Below, in pieces: positions 1-8,269 of a stretch of 64,000 bases of DNA. Position 1 is the first letter of the stretch. Each line of letters begins with the position of its first letter. A program made the position numbers and the translations under genes. The notes beneath the pieces were generated by a model. That model was given only the letters and a program-made list of their open reading frames with translations, ran no database searches and was not told the DNA's origin. This DNA comes from a bacterium (lineage in GTDB: Bacteria; Hinthialibacterota; Hinthialibacteria; H5-UNCL2), in NCBI GenBank assembly GCA_015075175.1, contig JABTUV010000001.1:1198501-1262500 (forward strand). Reading direction: 5' to 3'.

Positions 1-226
1 CGGAGGCCGAGCGGCCGGTGTGCTTGCCGGTGTAAACGAGGATGGGGCCGTTGCGCACCACCCGGCCCTCGTTGCGAAAGACGATCTCCTCGTAGAGCGA
101 CTCGCTGGGCAGGTTCCAGTAGACCTGCCGCAGGTTGGTAAGCCCCAGAGAATCCAGCCCGAAATCGGCCGCCAAGGCCCGGGCCTGAGCTTGCGCGGGA
201 GTCGAGATGTTGAGCAGATTGTTCAT
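1..226 (-). CDS. pckA: ATP-type phosphoenolpyruvate carboxykinase, N-terminal fragment (runs off the window)
   Basis: This frame is read leftward from an ATG at 226-224 and stays open to the window edge, so only about 75 N-terminal residues are present. They include VYWNLPSESLYEE and ILVYTGKHTGRS, close to the N-terminal region of ATP-dependent PEP carboxykinases (oxaloacetate + ATP to PEP + CO2 + ADP, cytosolic gluconeogenesis). The ATG overlaps the TGA of the aminotransferase upstream in an ATGA arrangement, so the two are probably translationally coupled in one transcript. The catalytic part with the kinase loop lies outside the window. The family call rests on the N-terminal signature only. 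Confidence 0.82.
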   Translation of the reverse strand, partial: MNNLLNISTPAQAQARALAADFGLDSLGLTNLRQVYWNLPSESLYEEIVFRNEGRVVRNGPILVYTGKHTGRSAS

Positions 227-1440
227 AGCCAGTCCCTCACCATTTTCTTGTCGCCGATGAAGATTTCATTGGGCGAATTGGGATCCAGCGCCCACTTGAT
301 GCGCGCGATGCCTTCGGTGATGTCCTTGATGCTGCCCGTGTAGCTGAGCCGCAGGTGGCCCTCCATGCCGAACTCGCGCCCGGGTACCGTCACCACCAGC
401 GCCTTGGAAAGGAGAAAGTTGGACAGTTCCAACGAGCTCTTCTTGTAGGCCGAAAAATCCGGCAGGCAGTAGAAGGTCCCGTCGGGCGGCGTGACACGCA
501 CGCCGGTGAACGAGGCCAATTCGGTCATCATCACGTTGCGGTTGTTCTCGATGGTGGCGCGCAGGGCCTGCACCGTGCTTTGCAGGCCCGACAAGGCTCC
601 CACGGCCGCCGCCTCCAGCACCGGCGAGTTGCATGATGTGGTCTGCGCCTGGATGTTGGTCATCACCTGGACGATCTTTCTCGGCGCGATCGCCCAGCCG
701 ATGCGGAAACCCGTCATCCCGTACAGCTTGGAGATGCCGTTGACCACGATCACGTGGGTGGACTCGATGTCCCGGTCGGTGAACTCGTAGGCGTTGGGCG
801 CCACCTTGCCGTTGAACACCAGCCGGTGGTAGATGTCGTCCATAAGGAGAAAGATGCCCTTGCGCTCGCAGAACTCGACGAGCGAGGCGATCAGCTCCTT
901 GGGATAGACGGCCCCCGAGGGATTGTTGGGGCTGTTGACGATGATCATGCGGGTGTAAGAGCTGACCGCCCGCTCAATCTCCTCCATGCGGGGGATGAAG
1001 CCGCCGTCCTCGGGCGTGACGACCACGGGGACGGCATGGACCATCTTGACCATCTCCGGATAGCTGACCCAGTAGGGGGCCAGGATGATGACTTCGTCCT
1101 GAGGGTTGAGGGCGGCGAAAAGGAAATTATAGATGGCCTGCTTGGCGCCCGCGGAGACGATCACGTTCTCCGGCGCGACCCGCCGCCCGTAGAACTCCTC
1201 CGTGTAACGGATGATCTCTTTCTTGAGCGCGGGTGAACCGTCCGAGGGCGAATACTTGACGTCTCCCGTGGTCAACTTGGCCGATGCCGCCAGGATGGCC
1301 TGCAGCGGCGCCTTGTTCTTGGGTTCCCCGCCTCCCAGATGGACGACCGACTCGCCCTTCTCGCGCAACAGTCGGGCGGTCTCGTTGAGCTTGAGAGTCG
1401 GGGACTCCACAATGCTGAGTGCGAGTTGCGACAGACTCAT
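223..1440 (-). CDS. Class I/II PLP-dependent aminotransferase (aspartate aminotransferase-like)
   Basis: The product is about 405 residues with the fold-type I layout: an N-terminal GGGEPKNKAPL, NSPNNPSGAVYPKEL for substrate/cofactor contact, DDIYHRLVF, and NGISKLYGMTGFRIGW holding the Schiff-base lysine. It should transfer amino groups between an amino acid and a 2-oxo acid in the cytosol. Family members include aspartate aminotransferases; the substrate cannot be fixed from sequence. I place the start at the ATG at 1440 because GGCAGGAGATCATCCAC precedes it with good spacing; a longer open frame to 1548 has no such site and its extra residues look non-native. The stop overlaps the start of pckA, which would link amino-acid carbon (oxaloacetate) to PEP formation. 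Confidence 0.9.
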   Translation of the reverse strand: MSLSQLALSIVESPTLKLNETARLLREKGESVVHLGGGEPKNKAPLQAILAASAKLTTGDVKYSPSDGSPALKKEIIRYTEEFYGRRVAPENVIVSAGAKQAIYNFLFAALNPQDEVIILAPYWVSYPEMVKMVHAVPVVVTPEDGGFIPRMEEIERAVSSYTRMIIVNSPNNPSGAVYPKELIASLVEFCERKGIFLLMDDIYHRLVFNGKVAPNAYEFTDRDIESTHVIVVNGISKLYGMTGFRIGWAIAPRKIVQVMTNIQAQTTSCNSPVLEAAAVGALSGLQSTVQALRATIENNRNVMMTELASFTGVRVTPPDGTFYCLPDFSAYKKSSLELSNFLLSKALVVTVPGREFGMEGHLRLSYTGSIKDITEGIARIKWALDPNSPNEIFIGDKKMVRDWL

Positions 1441-1842
1441 GTGGATGATCTCCTGCCCCGTTAGTTTCCGCCGGGTTCTCCGGTTCGGGAGCGCATCTTG
1501 CCCGCCTCCATGCCTTTCCGCAAACACGATGTAGTTGAATCGCCGCAAGCAGTGGTTGAATCGTGGAACGCACGAAACAATGGACAGCGACGCTCCGGAA
1601 TGCTATTGGAGTTGGTGAAGAATTTGTGAACCATTTTTCGATCCGTGGCGTCTAGGGGATGGGAGTGTCCACGACCGTGGTTTTGGCGCATGTTCTGGCC
1701 TTTCCGGCTCGTTTTAGGTGAGTTGCAGGTTCTTGCGGCTCACGGCGAGCCTACGCCCAATCAGATATCATTCAACTGACTGATTTTCAAGCACTTATTT
1801 TTGTTTCTGCCATCCGGAAATCTGTTTTCAGCGAAGTACTAT

Positions 1843-1871
1843 TTGACATTCCATCAACTAATAATTATTAT
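1843..1871 (+). promoter_or_regulatory. Sigma-70-type promoter for the putative selenoprotein gene
   Basis: A perfect TTGACA (1843-1848) and TATTAT (1866-1871, five of six matches to TATAAT) are separated by 17 bases in an unusually AT-rich stretch (about 1760-1875). The GGAGG ribosome site near 1899-1903 and the ATG at 1913 follow. The rest of the gap 1441-1912 between the divergent genes shows no gene; it must also hold the aminotransferase promoter, which I cannot place. Confidence 0.7.
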
Positions 1872-1912
1872 TCTTGCGGTCCTTCCGGAACCGCGATCGG
1901 AGGTTAAGATCT

Positions 1913-3553
1913 ATGACGTGCATTGGACGTATTCTGGTTGGGTTGGTGGTCGGGTGGATGCTGGCGGGGCCGGCGGGAGCGGTGACTATCGCGCTGGAGC
2001 TGGTGAAGTTCGAGCAGTCGCCGGCGCTCTTGCGGGCTGGCGACGCTACCGCGGTCGAACGGCTGGCGGCCGGCATGGCCCGCGGCCAGGCCATGCCCCT
2101 CACAGTGGAGGAGGGAAAGATCGCCGTCGATCCGGCTTACTCGCAAGTGGTCCGGAAGGAACCGGCCGGCCTCATCTGCGCCCAACCGCTGCGCGGGGTG
2201 CTAAAGATCGGCGAGAGCGCGTTCGGGTACATCTTCGACTCGACCGATCTAGCCGAGTCCGGTTTCCATCGATTGTATTTCGACCGGAACGGGGACGGGG
2301 ACCTGTCGGACGAGACGCCGCTGGAGGCGATACCCGTGCGGCGCGGTGTCAGCGGCCCGCTGGCGCGGCCGGTGACAACGGGCGCGCGCGTCGCGCCGAC
2401 AACGGCCGCCCCCGCGCGCTTCGTGCCCTCCCCGGCGTACAACTACACCAGCGCCAACTTTCCCCCCTTGGACATGCAGGTGAGATCGGGGGGGAAGACG
2501 CTGGACTATCGCGTGTGGCCTTACGTGTACGCCACCTTCACGTCCGGCGATGACGCGCAGCTGCGCAGCGGCGGCGTGACCTTCCGCCCCGGCGGCTATC
2601 GCAAGGGGCAAGTCGAGCTGGGCGGCAGGCGGATGATGGTCGTGCTCGTGGACTCCAACGGCAACGGCGCATTCAACGATCCGCTGGTATTCCAGGCGAT
2701 GGGGGCGGATGCGGCGGGGCGCGTACGGCCCGTCTTCGGCGACGCCCTGGTGGTGGCCGAGGAGGACTCCCTGGCTGCGATGCGCACGACGCTTTTGGGC
2801 TTGCGCGACGGTCTCCACGTCACGCCGCTCTACAGAGTCGGTGAGACGCTCTATGACCTGTCCGTCTCACCCTCCGGCGAAGCCGTTACGCTGGCGCCCA
2901 GCCGCGTGGCGACCGGCCGGGTCCGGTGTCCGGGCAAATCGTTTTCCGGCGTGCTCTTCAGCGAGCTGGGTTTTGTCAACCTGGTCGCAGTTGAAGGTGA
3001 GGCCGTGGAAGTCCCCGCCGGCGAGTGGAAACTCTACCAATACACGCTGGACATGGCCACGCAAGAGGCGGCGGGCGGGGCGACCGTGCCGGTCGCCGGC
3101 ACGCGCAACTATACGCGCGTTTCGGCTGTGGGTACTCGTGAATCGCCGCCCGTCAAGGTGGAGAGGGGCAGGACGACCACGTTGCCCTACGGCGGTCCGT
3201 ACAAGACGGTTGTGCACGCCGCGCCGGGAAGCGCCCCCAAGGACGCACCACCGGGCGACTACGCGCAACTGAGCCTGTCGCTGGTCGGCAAGGGCGGCGA
3301 AGTGCTGACCGGCCTGTACCTGAACGGCCGGCGTCCGGCGGCTCCGACCTTTGTCGTGGCCGACTCGAGGGGCAAAAAGATCGACGCCGGCGCGTTCCAA
3401 TTCGGCTGAGGCTTCACCTGTTCGTACTCATGGCGAGTACCTGAAAACCCCGATCGTGAATATCGCATCAAGGTGAATCTGACCGCCGAGCCGTTCAAGA
3501 TCGACGCGCGGGAGACGAGCATTCTGAAACGGAGCGACTTGTTGGCGCTGTAA
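1913..3553 (+). CDS. Putative secreted selenoprotein with in-frame UGA (Sec499)
   Basis: The frame from ATG 1913 (preceded by GGAGG) starts with a signal peptide, MTCIGRILVGLVVGWMLAGP ending near AGA, then a secreted body with two calcium-loop-like segments, DRNGDGDLSDE near residue 124 and DSNGNGAFND near residue 247. A TGA at 3407-3409 would end it at 498 residues, but the same frame continues for 47 coherent residues (GFTCSYSWRVP, then EYRIKVNLTAEPF) to a TAA at 3551-3553. A 6-bp perfect hairpin sits 14 bases after the TGA, and selC, selA, selD and selB follow within 7 kb, so decoding TGA as selenocysteine is the best explanation (546 residues, Sec-GFTC near the C-terminus, possibly a redox pair with the Cys). 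I do not recognise the family. If TGA is a true stop, the protein simply ends at 3409. Confidence 0.75.
3407..3445 (+). promoter_or_regulatory. Recoding site: UGA codon plus bacterial SECIS-like hairpin
   Basis: After TGA (3407-3409) come 14 bases, then GTACTC (3424-3429), loop ATGGC (3430-3434) and GAGTAC (3435-3440), a perfect six-pair stem. TTC before it can pair with GAA after it, leaving a CT bulge on the 3' side. Bacterial SECIS elements are hairpins inside the coding region a short distance after the UGA, with G in a small apical loop; here the loop starts 21 bases past the UGA and contains GG. The placement fits SelB-dependent recoding. Confidence 0.7.
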
Positions 3554-3556
3554 GAC

Positions 3557-3740
3557 CGTAGTTGCGCAGCGTGCTGCGCCGCGCGATGTCGAATGCGGCT
3601 GCTTGCTGCCGGTGCGCTGACGGCGGGGAGCAGGCTAAAGCCTGTACTCCGCGGCGCCTCGTAGTTGCGCAGCGTGCTGCGCCGCGTAGGGTGGGTCCTA
3701 CCCACCAACTCCAGACGGTGGGTAAAACCCACCCTACGAG
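3557..3740 (+). repeat. Dispersed repeats (R3 units, an R2 unit and a TAGGGTGGGT palindrome)
   Basis: GTAGTTGCGCAGCGTGCTGC occurs twice, near 3559 and 3661. Between them is AGGCTAAAGCCTGTACTCCG, a member of the family called R2 here. After the second copy comes GTAGGGTGGGTCCTACCCAC, matched in reverse by GGGTAAAACCCACCCTACGA. No gene is visible. Relatives of these units occur in other gaps of the window. Confidence 0.75.
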
Positions 3741-3745
3741 CCAGC

Positions 3746-3841
3746 GGAGGTAATCGGGGCCCGGTGGTCCTCGCGGCCTTCAAAGCCGTCTGCGTCGCGC
3801 CGCGCGTGACGGGTGGGTTCGACTCCCATTTACCTCCGCCA
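3746..3841 (+). tRNA. selC: Selenocysteine tRNA, anticodon UCA
   Basis: The acceptor GGAGGTAA (3746-3753) pairs perfectly over eight bases with TTACCTCC (3830-3837), followed by discriminator G and an encoded CCA ending at 3841. The D stem can form six pairs (GGGGCC with GGTCCT) around a four-base loop. The anticodon arm is GCGGC-CTTCAAA-GCCGT, placing TCA at the anticodon. A long variable arm follows, with CGTCGCG able to pair with CGC and GACG, then a T arm with TTCGACT. The eight-pair acceptor, six-pair D stem, long extra arm, UCA anticodon and 96-nt length are the marks of bacterial tRNA-Sec. It lies between the putative selenoprotein and selA/selD/selB, and is charged with Ser and converted to Sec by SelA. 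Confidence 0.93.
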
Positions 3842-3861
3842 ATATGTCAACGTGGGCCGGC

Positions 3862-3950
3862 AGAGTCCCCCCACCCCCCCTTGTTAAGGGGGGGCTATAT
3901 GGAGTGCGGCAGCTTGCTGCCGCGCGCAGCACGCTGCGCAACTGCGGGAT
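3862..3950 (+). repeat. Dispersed repeats R6 and R3
   Basis: The stretch CACCCCCCCTTGTTAAGGGG (family R6) is followed by GGAGTGCGGCAGCTTGCTGC and CAGCACGCTGCGCAACT (family R3). Similar units recur near 24820-24842, 30312-30412, 39115-39145 and 44335-44362. R6 can fold into a CCCCCC/GGGGGG hairpin. Confidence 0.7.
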
Positions 3951-4013
3951 GGGGCAATGCGCGCATGAGTCCCAAGCTCAAACATGAGGGTCTCACGCCG
4001 ACTTCATGTTTGA

Positions 4014-4042
4014 TTGTCAACAACGGTCCTCCATGCTAGGCT
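4014..4042 (+). promoter_or_regulatory. Possible promoter for the 4085-selD operon
   Basis: TTGTCA (4014-4019) and TAGGCT (4037-4042) are 17 bases apart and lie 43 bases before the GTG at 4085. The match is moderate. An inverted pair, AAACATGAGG near 3980 and TTCATGTTTG near 4004, lies just upstream. Confidence 0.35.
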
Positions 4043-4084
4043 TCGCCCGGTTGATCTGTAACTGCCTCACGGAGTGCGGGTGAC

Positions 4085-4419
4085 GTGAGAAAACGAATCC
4101 TCCTCGGCTGCCTGATGACCCTTTTGGGCGCCGGCATGATCGCCGCCTCCAGCACGCGCGCGTTTCCCGTTTACGACGAAGACCTGCCGGAAGATGAGTT
4201 CGCTTTCTATCAGGAAGTGTCGGAAATCCGGGTGACCTGGGACGGCACGTTTGCAGGCGTGCTGCGTTCATCCTCGACCGGTCGGCTGGTGACGACGTAC
4301 GACCGCGATGCCCCCCCGGAGCGGCCGGCATGTCCCACCTGAACCGAATAATTCATGGGCCGCAGGGCGCGGCTCCTGTCGTCCCACGAGTCGCAGTCGT
4401 CCCGGTTGGTCCGGCATGA
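4085..4419 (+). CDS. Small secreted or periplasmic protein of unknown function, frameshifted at a C7 run
   Basis: A GTG start opens MRKRILLGCLMTLLGAGMIA, a clear signal peptide cleaved around TRA, then an acidic segment (VYDEDLPEDEF) and SEIRVTWDGTF. The frame as written stops at 4342. At the seven-C run 4311-4317 a one-base change would move translation into a frame that continues GMSHLNRIIHGPQG and ends at a TGA (4417-4419) overlapping the ATG of the next gene as ATGA. That coupling matches the next gene pair in this operon, so I prefer the frameshifted model of roughly 111 residues. No known domain is recognised; its place suggests a partner of the 4Fe-4S membrane protein. Confidence 0.5.
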
Positions 4420-5279
4420 AATCCGGGCTGCTGCGACCCGTGCGGCTTGTCTTCAACCTGCTGCGCCGCCGCCGCGTCTGGCAGTGGGGCTCGCTGGTCC
4501 TCTTGAACCTGCCGCTGTTGGGTCTCTGGACTCAGGTCTGCGCGCCCGTGCTCAACTGCCATTCCTGCCCCTGGGCCGTGTTCGCCTGTCCCATCGGCGT
4601 GGCCGGACATCTCATCTCCTGGCACGTGTTCCCGCTCTACGTTCTGGGCACGATGCTCGTCTGGGGCGCGCTCTTCGGGCGCATCGTGTGCGGTTGGGTC
4701 TGTCCCTTCGGCCTCGTGCAGGATTATCTCCACAAGATTCCCTCGCCCAAGTGGAGGCTGCCCAGGTGGACGCGCTACCTCAAGTACGGCGTCCTCTTGA
4801 CGAGCGTGATCCTCGTGCCGTTTTTCATCGGACTCTCCAACCGCGCGTTTTTCTGCTCGCTGTGTCCGGTGGGGACGCTGGAGTCGATGCTGCCGGCGGT
4901 CGTGGCGTCCGGCGACTGGGCAGCGTTTCTGCGCAGTTGGGCGCGCACCCTGGCGCTGATTCTGATACTTCTCTTCGGCGTGGTCGCCATGCGCAGCTTC
5001 TGCAAGACGCTCTGTCCCATCGGCGCGTTTCTGGCGCTCTGCAACCGCTTCTCGGGCTACAGCCTCCACTACAACCAGGACACCTGCTCGTCGTGCGAGC
5101 TGTGCCTGGCCGGATGCCCGATGGACGTAGACATCGCCGAGATGGAGAATAAGGCGGGAGGCGTCACGCTGACGGCGTCTTCGGAGTGCATCCTGTGCCT
5201 GAATTGCACCCGAAACTGCCACACCAGCGGGCTGTCGTGGTCGTTCTGGACTCTGGTGGGAGGGGGGAGGAAGCGATGA
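4416..5279 (+). CDS. NapH/YccM-type polyferredoxin membrane protein
   Basis: From ATG 4416 the protein is about 287 residues with four to five membrane spans and repeated cysteine clusters: CHSCPW, CGWVCPFGL, CSLCPVG and CKTLCPIGAF on the membrane part, then two ferredoxin-type sets near the C-terminus (CSSCELCLAGCP and CILCLNCTRNC). This is the layout of NapH, MauN and NosR-type quinol-linked electron carriers, which move electrons across or along the cytoplasmic membrane. Its TGA (5277-5279) overlaps the selA ATG, and its start overlaps the preceding small gene, so it is embedded in the sel operon. Supplying electrons to a periplasmic redox protein, possibly the selenoprotein, is an inference from position. 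Confidence 0.85.
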   Translation: MKSGLLRPVRLVFNLLRRRRVWQWGSLVLLNLPLLGLWTQVCAPVLNCHSCPWAVFACPIGVAGHLISWHVFPLYVLGTMLVWGALFGRIVCGWVCPFGLVQDYLHKIPSPKWRLPRWTRYLKYGVLLTSVILVPFFIGLSNRAFFCSLCPVGTLESMLPAVVASGDWAAFLRSWARTLALILILLFGVVAMRSFCKTLCPIGAFLALCNRFSGYSLHYNQDTCSSCELCLAGCPMDVDIAEMENKAGGVTLTASSECILCLNCTRNCHTSGLSWSFWTLVGGGRKR

Positions 5280-6643
5280 GCGCGGGGACGGATGCGCGGG
5301 CGCTGTTGCCGGCGGTGGATCGTGTCTTGCGCGCGATGGAAGCGAGGCCGGAGGCGTCGAGCTATGCGCCGGCTCGGCGCGCGGATGCCGCGCGGGCCGT
5401 CTTGGCGCGCCTGCGCGCCGCCCTGCCGGCGGTGGTTCCCGGCGTCGAGGAAGTCGCCGCGGAGGCGCTGGCGCTGCTGGCCGCGGAGGCCGCGGCGGGC
5501 CTGTCGCGCGCCGTCAACGGGACCGGCATCGTGTTGCATACCGGCCTTGGGCGCGCGGTTTTGGCGCCGGAGGCGGTCGCCGCCGTGGCAGCGTTGGACG
5601 GTTGTTGCACCCTGCAAATCGACCTGGAGACCGGCGCCCGGGGACGCCGCGACGCCGTCATCGCCCATCTCCTCGCCACTCTCACGGGCTGCGAAGCGGC
5701 GACCGTGGTCAACAACAACGCCGCCGCCACGCTTCTCGTTCTGGCCGCGCTGTGCGCGGGGCGGCAGGTGGTCGTCTCGCGCGGGCAGTTGATCGAAATC
5801 GGCGGCTCGTTCCGCCTGCCCGACGTCATCCAGGCCAGCGGCGCCCGCATGGTCGAGGTTGGCACGACCAACAAGACGCACCTCCGCGATTACGAGCGCG
5901 CGCTGACGCCCGACACGGCGGCGCTGCTTCACGTCCATCCCAGCAACTATCGCATCATAGGATTCTCGCAGTCGGTTTCGCTCGCCGAGCCGGCGTCGCT
6001 GAAAGAAGGTCGAGAACTGATCCTCATCGACGACCTGGGCTGCGGCGCGCTGGTGGACCTGGCCCGGGTCGGCCTTCCCCACGAGCCGACCGTACAGGAG
6101 AGCCTGGCCGGGGGCGCGGACGTGGCGCTCTTTTCCGGCGACAAGCTGATCGGCGGGCCGCAGTGCGGCATCATCGTGGGCAAGCGGACCTGCATCGAGA
6201 AGATTCGCAAGCATCCTCTGGCGCGGGCGCTGCGCGTGGGCAAGTTCACCGTGGCCGCGCTGGAGGCGACGCTCAAGCTGTTTCTGAATCCTGAAACGGC
6301 GTGGCGGCGCGTGCCGACGCTGCGCATGTTGGCGCTGACCGTTGACGAGCTTGTTGCGCGCGCGACCGCCCTGGCGGACCGGCTTTCGCCGCTCTTTCGC
6401 GCGCGTCGTACCCACGGAGAGCGCCTGCGGGCGGCTCGCTGCCTGCCGCAAGGCTTCCCTCCGCCGCCGTGGCGCTGGCGCATCCAACGCTGTCCGCCGG
6501 CGAGTTGGCGCGCCGGTTTCGCCTCGCCCATCCCCCGGTCGTGGGGCGCATCGATAACGAGCAATATCTTCTGGACGCGCGGACCCTACTCCCCGGCGAC
6601 GAGGAGCGCATCGAGGCCGCCGCCAGAATGGTCGGGAGGCTGA
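5276..6643 (+). CDS. selA: L-seryl-tRNA(Sec) selenium transferase, frameshifted near the C-terminus
   Basis: SelA is a PLP enzyme that converts Ser-tRNA(Sec) to Sec-tRNA(Sec) using selenophosphate. The start at 5276 has GGGGGAGG before it and overlaps the previous stop. Recognisable blocks are NGTGIVLHTGLGR, VVNNNAAATLLVL, SRGQLIEIGGSFRLP, EVGTTNKTHLRDY, and FSGDKLIGGPQCGI with the PLP lysine near residue 290. The frame then drifts: after LADRLSPLF the expected GGSLPAARLPSAAVAL and PPVVGRIDNEQYLLDARTLL lie in another frame (about 6421-6630). About nine codons normally found in between also seem missing. The end is therefore uncertain; TGA 6641-6643 is the most reasonable stop. It may be an assembly error or true damage. 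Confidence 0.85.
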   Translation: MSAGTDARALLPAVDRVLRAMEARPEASSYAPARRADAARAVLARLRAALPAVVPGVEEVAAEALALLAAEAAAGLSRAVNGTGIVLHTGLGRAVLAPEAVAAVAALDGCCTLQIDLETGARGRRDAVIAHLLATLTGCEAATVVNNNAAATLLVLAALCAGRQVVVSRGQLIEIGGSFRLPDVIQASGARMVEVGTTNKTHLRDYERALTPDTAALLHVHPSNYRIIGFSQSVSLAEPASLKEGRELILIDDLGCGALVDLARVGLPHEPTVQESLAGGADVALFSGDKLIGGPQCGIIVGKRTCIEKIRKHPLARALRVGKFTVAALEATLKLFLNPETAWRRVPTLRMLALTVDELVARATALADRLSPLFRARRTHGERLRAARCLPQGFPPPPWRWRIQRCPPASWRAGFASPIPRSWGASITSNIFWTRGPYSPATRSASRPPPEWSGG

Positions 6644-6667
6644 GGTGCGTCTCCCGAGCGACGCAAG

Positions 6668-8266
6668 ATGGTGATGGCGCGCGGCAGCATGGCGCTGGGC
6701 CATTGCATCTGCAATCCGCGGCAGCCCTGTCCCTGCGACGCGTTGATCAACGACGACCTCTGTCCCTGCGCGGGCGAGCGTCCCGATTCGGGGACCGGGG
6801 AAATCCGGCTTACGCGATTGGTCAAGAAGCCCGGCTGCGCGTCCAAGATCAACCGGAGCGACCTGTCGCGCGTGTTGGAGGGGCTGCCCCATTACCCCGA
6901 TCCCAACGTGCTGGTGGGCGTGGCCGCGGGCGACGACGCCGGCGTCTACAAGCTGGAGGGCGACTACAATCTGGTCCAGACCGTGGATGTGTTTTCCCCC
7001 GTGGTCGACGACCCCTATCTTTTCGGCCGCATCGCCGCCGCCAACTCGGTGAGTGACATCTATGCCATGGGGGGACGGCCCATCTGTGCTTTGTCCATCA
7101 TAGGATTTCCCATCGAGGAGCTGCCGCACGCCGTGATGGCCGAGATTCTGCGCGGCGGCATCGACGCCATGTGGGAGGCGGGCGTCTCCGTGATCGGCGG
7201 CCACTCCATCAACGACTCGGAGATCAAGTGCGGTTTCGCGGTTTCCGGACTCGTCGAGGGGATGGGTGGCATTACCAACAGCGGGGCGCGTCCGGGGGAC
7301 CAACTCGTGCTCACCAAGCCCATCGGCACGGGCGTTCTCTCCTTCGGCGCGCAGATCGGGCGCGTCTCCGAGGCGGCGTTGGCGCTGGCCGGCGAGAGCA
7401 TGGCCGCGCTCAACCGCGACGCGGCGGAACTCATGCTTCAGCACGGCGCCCACGCCTGTACGGACGTCACCGGCTTCGGCCTGGCCGGCCACCTGGCGGC
7501 GATCTGCGAACACAGCCGCGTGTCGGCCCGCCTCGAGCTTTCCGCCGTTCCGTTCTTCGCGGAAGCGGTCGCCTGCGCGCGTCACGAGATCATTCCGGGT
7601 GCCGTCGAGCGCAACCGCGAGTCGTATGCGGCCGGCGTGCGCGTCATGGGCGAGGGGGAGGCGTGTCTCGTCGATCTGCTGTACGACGCCCAGACTTCCG
7701 GCGGACTTCTGGTCGCGCTCCCGCCCGAGTGGGTGGATGATTACATCCACGCCATGCAGGAGCGCGGCCATGAGGAAACGTCGTGGATCGGCGAGATCAT
7801 CGAGCCGGGGCCGCGCGCGATCCTGGTCGCCTTGGGCGAGCCGCTCAATCTGATCGGAGAGTATCGCGAGCCGGCGCCCGCCGAACCTGCGTCGGTCGTC
7901 GCGCAAACATCGTGCTGCGATGATCCGCCCGTGCTGGAGTCCTCTCCGGCGTGTTGCGGGGAGTCCGGCGCCATGAGCAGGGAGGAGACCGTGCCGTCCA
8001 ATGCCCAACAGGCCGCGGAAACTTTCCGCGCCATGATGAAGGCCGCCGGTGAACCCGGCCTGGTCGACGCGCGCACCAAGAAGCTCGTCGCCATCGCGCT
8101 TTCCATCGTCGAGAAGTGCGAGCCGTGTCTCAAGCATCACGTCAGGAGCGCCCGAGACATGGGCATCAGCATGGAGGAGATCGAGGAGATCGCCTGGCTG
8201 GCCACGTCCTTCTCCGGTTGTACGGGCCGCATGTTCTACCAGGAGCAACTCAAGGAGTTGTCCTGA
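6668..8266 (+). CDS. selD: Selenophosphate synthetase fused to an AhpD-like (carboxymuconolactone decarboxylase-type) domain
   Basis: SelD makes selenophosphate, the Se donor for SelA, from selenide and ATP. Residues about 50-410 carry KKPGCASKI, with the conserved Cys near 57 and Lys three residues on, then AAGDDAGVY, the VQTVDVFSPVVDDPY core, GGHSINDSEIKCGFAV and VTGFGLAGHLA. Two additions are unusual. First, about 45 N-terminal residues are rich in Cys (GHCICNPRQPCPC, DDLCPCAG). Second, after a Cys-pair linker (TSCCDD, PACCGES) comes an AhpD-like domain (about 445-532) with VEKCEPCLKHHVRSARD, a CxxC near 484-487 as in thiol-peroxide-reducing AhpD proteins. The usual SelD is about 345 residues; this is 532. 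It starts 24 bases after selA. The redox domain may help handle reduced selenium (inference). Confidence 0.9.
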   Translation: MVMARGSMALGHCICNPRQPCPCDALINDDLCPCAGERPDSGTGEIRLTRLVKKPGCASKINRSDLSRVLEGLPHYPDPNVLVGVAAGDDAGVYKLEGDYNLVQTVDVFSPVVDDPYLFGRIAAANSVSDIYAMGGRPICALSIIGFPIEELPHAVMAEILRGGIDAMWEAGVSVIGGHSINDSEIKCGFAVSGLVEGMGGITNSGARPGDQLVLTKPIGTGVLSFGAQIGRVSEAALALAGESMAALNRDAAELMLQHGAHACTDVTGFGLAGHLAAICEHSRVSARLELSAVPFFAEAVACARHEIIPGAVERNRESYAAGVRVMGEGEACLVDLLYDAQTSGGLLVALPPEWVDDYIHAMQERGHEETSWIGEIIEPGPRAILVALGEPLNLIGEYREPAPAEPASVVAQTSCCDDPPVLESSPACCGESGAMSREETVPSNAQQAAETFRAMMKAAGEPGLVDARTKKLVAIALSIVEKCEPCLKHHVRSARDMGISMEEIEEIAWLATSFSGCTGRMFYQEQLKELS

Positions 8267-8269
8267 CGT

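Noticed and set aside
4340-4342. Second selenocysteine codon at the end of the small exported protein
   Set aside because: Reading past this TGA gives two residues and then TAA; no hairpin follows. A frameshift at the C7 run explains the end better.
8117-8130. Sec codon in the AhpD-like part of SelD
   Set aside because: The CxxC positions are encoded by TGC and TGT, not TGA.
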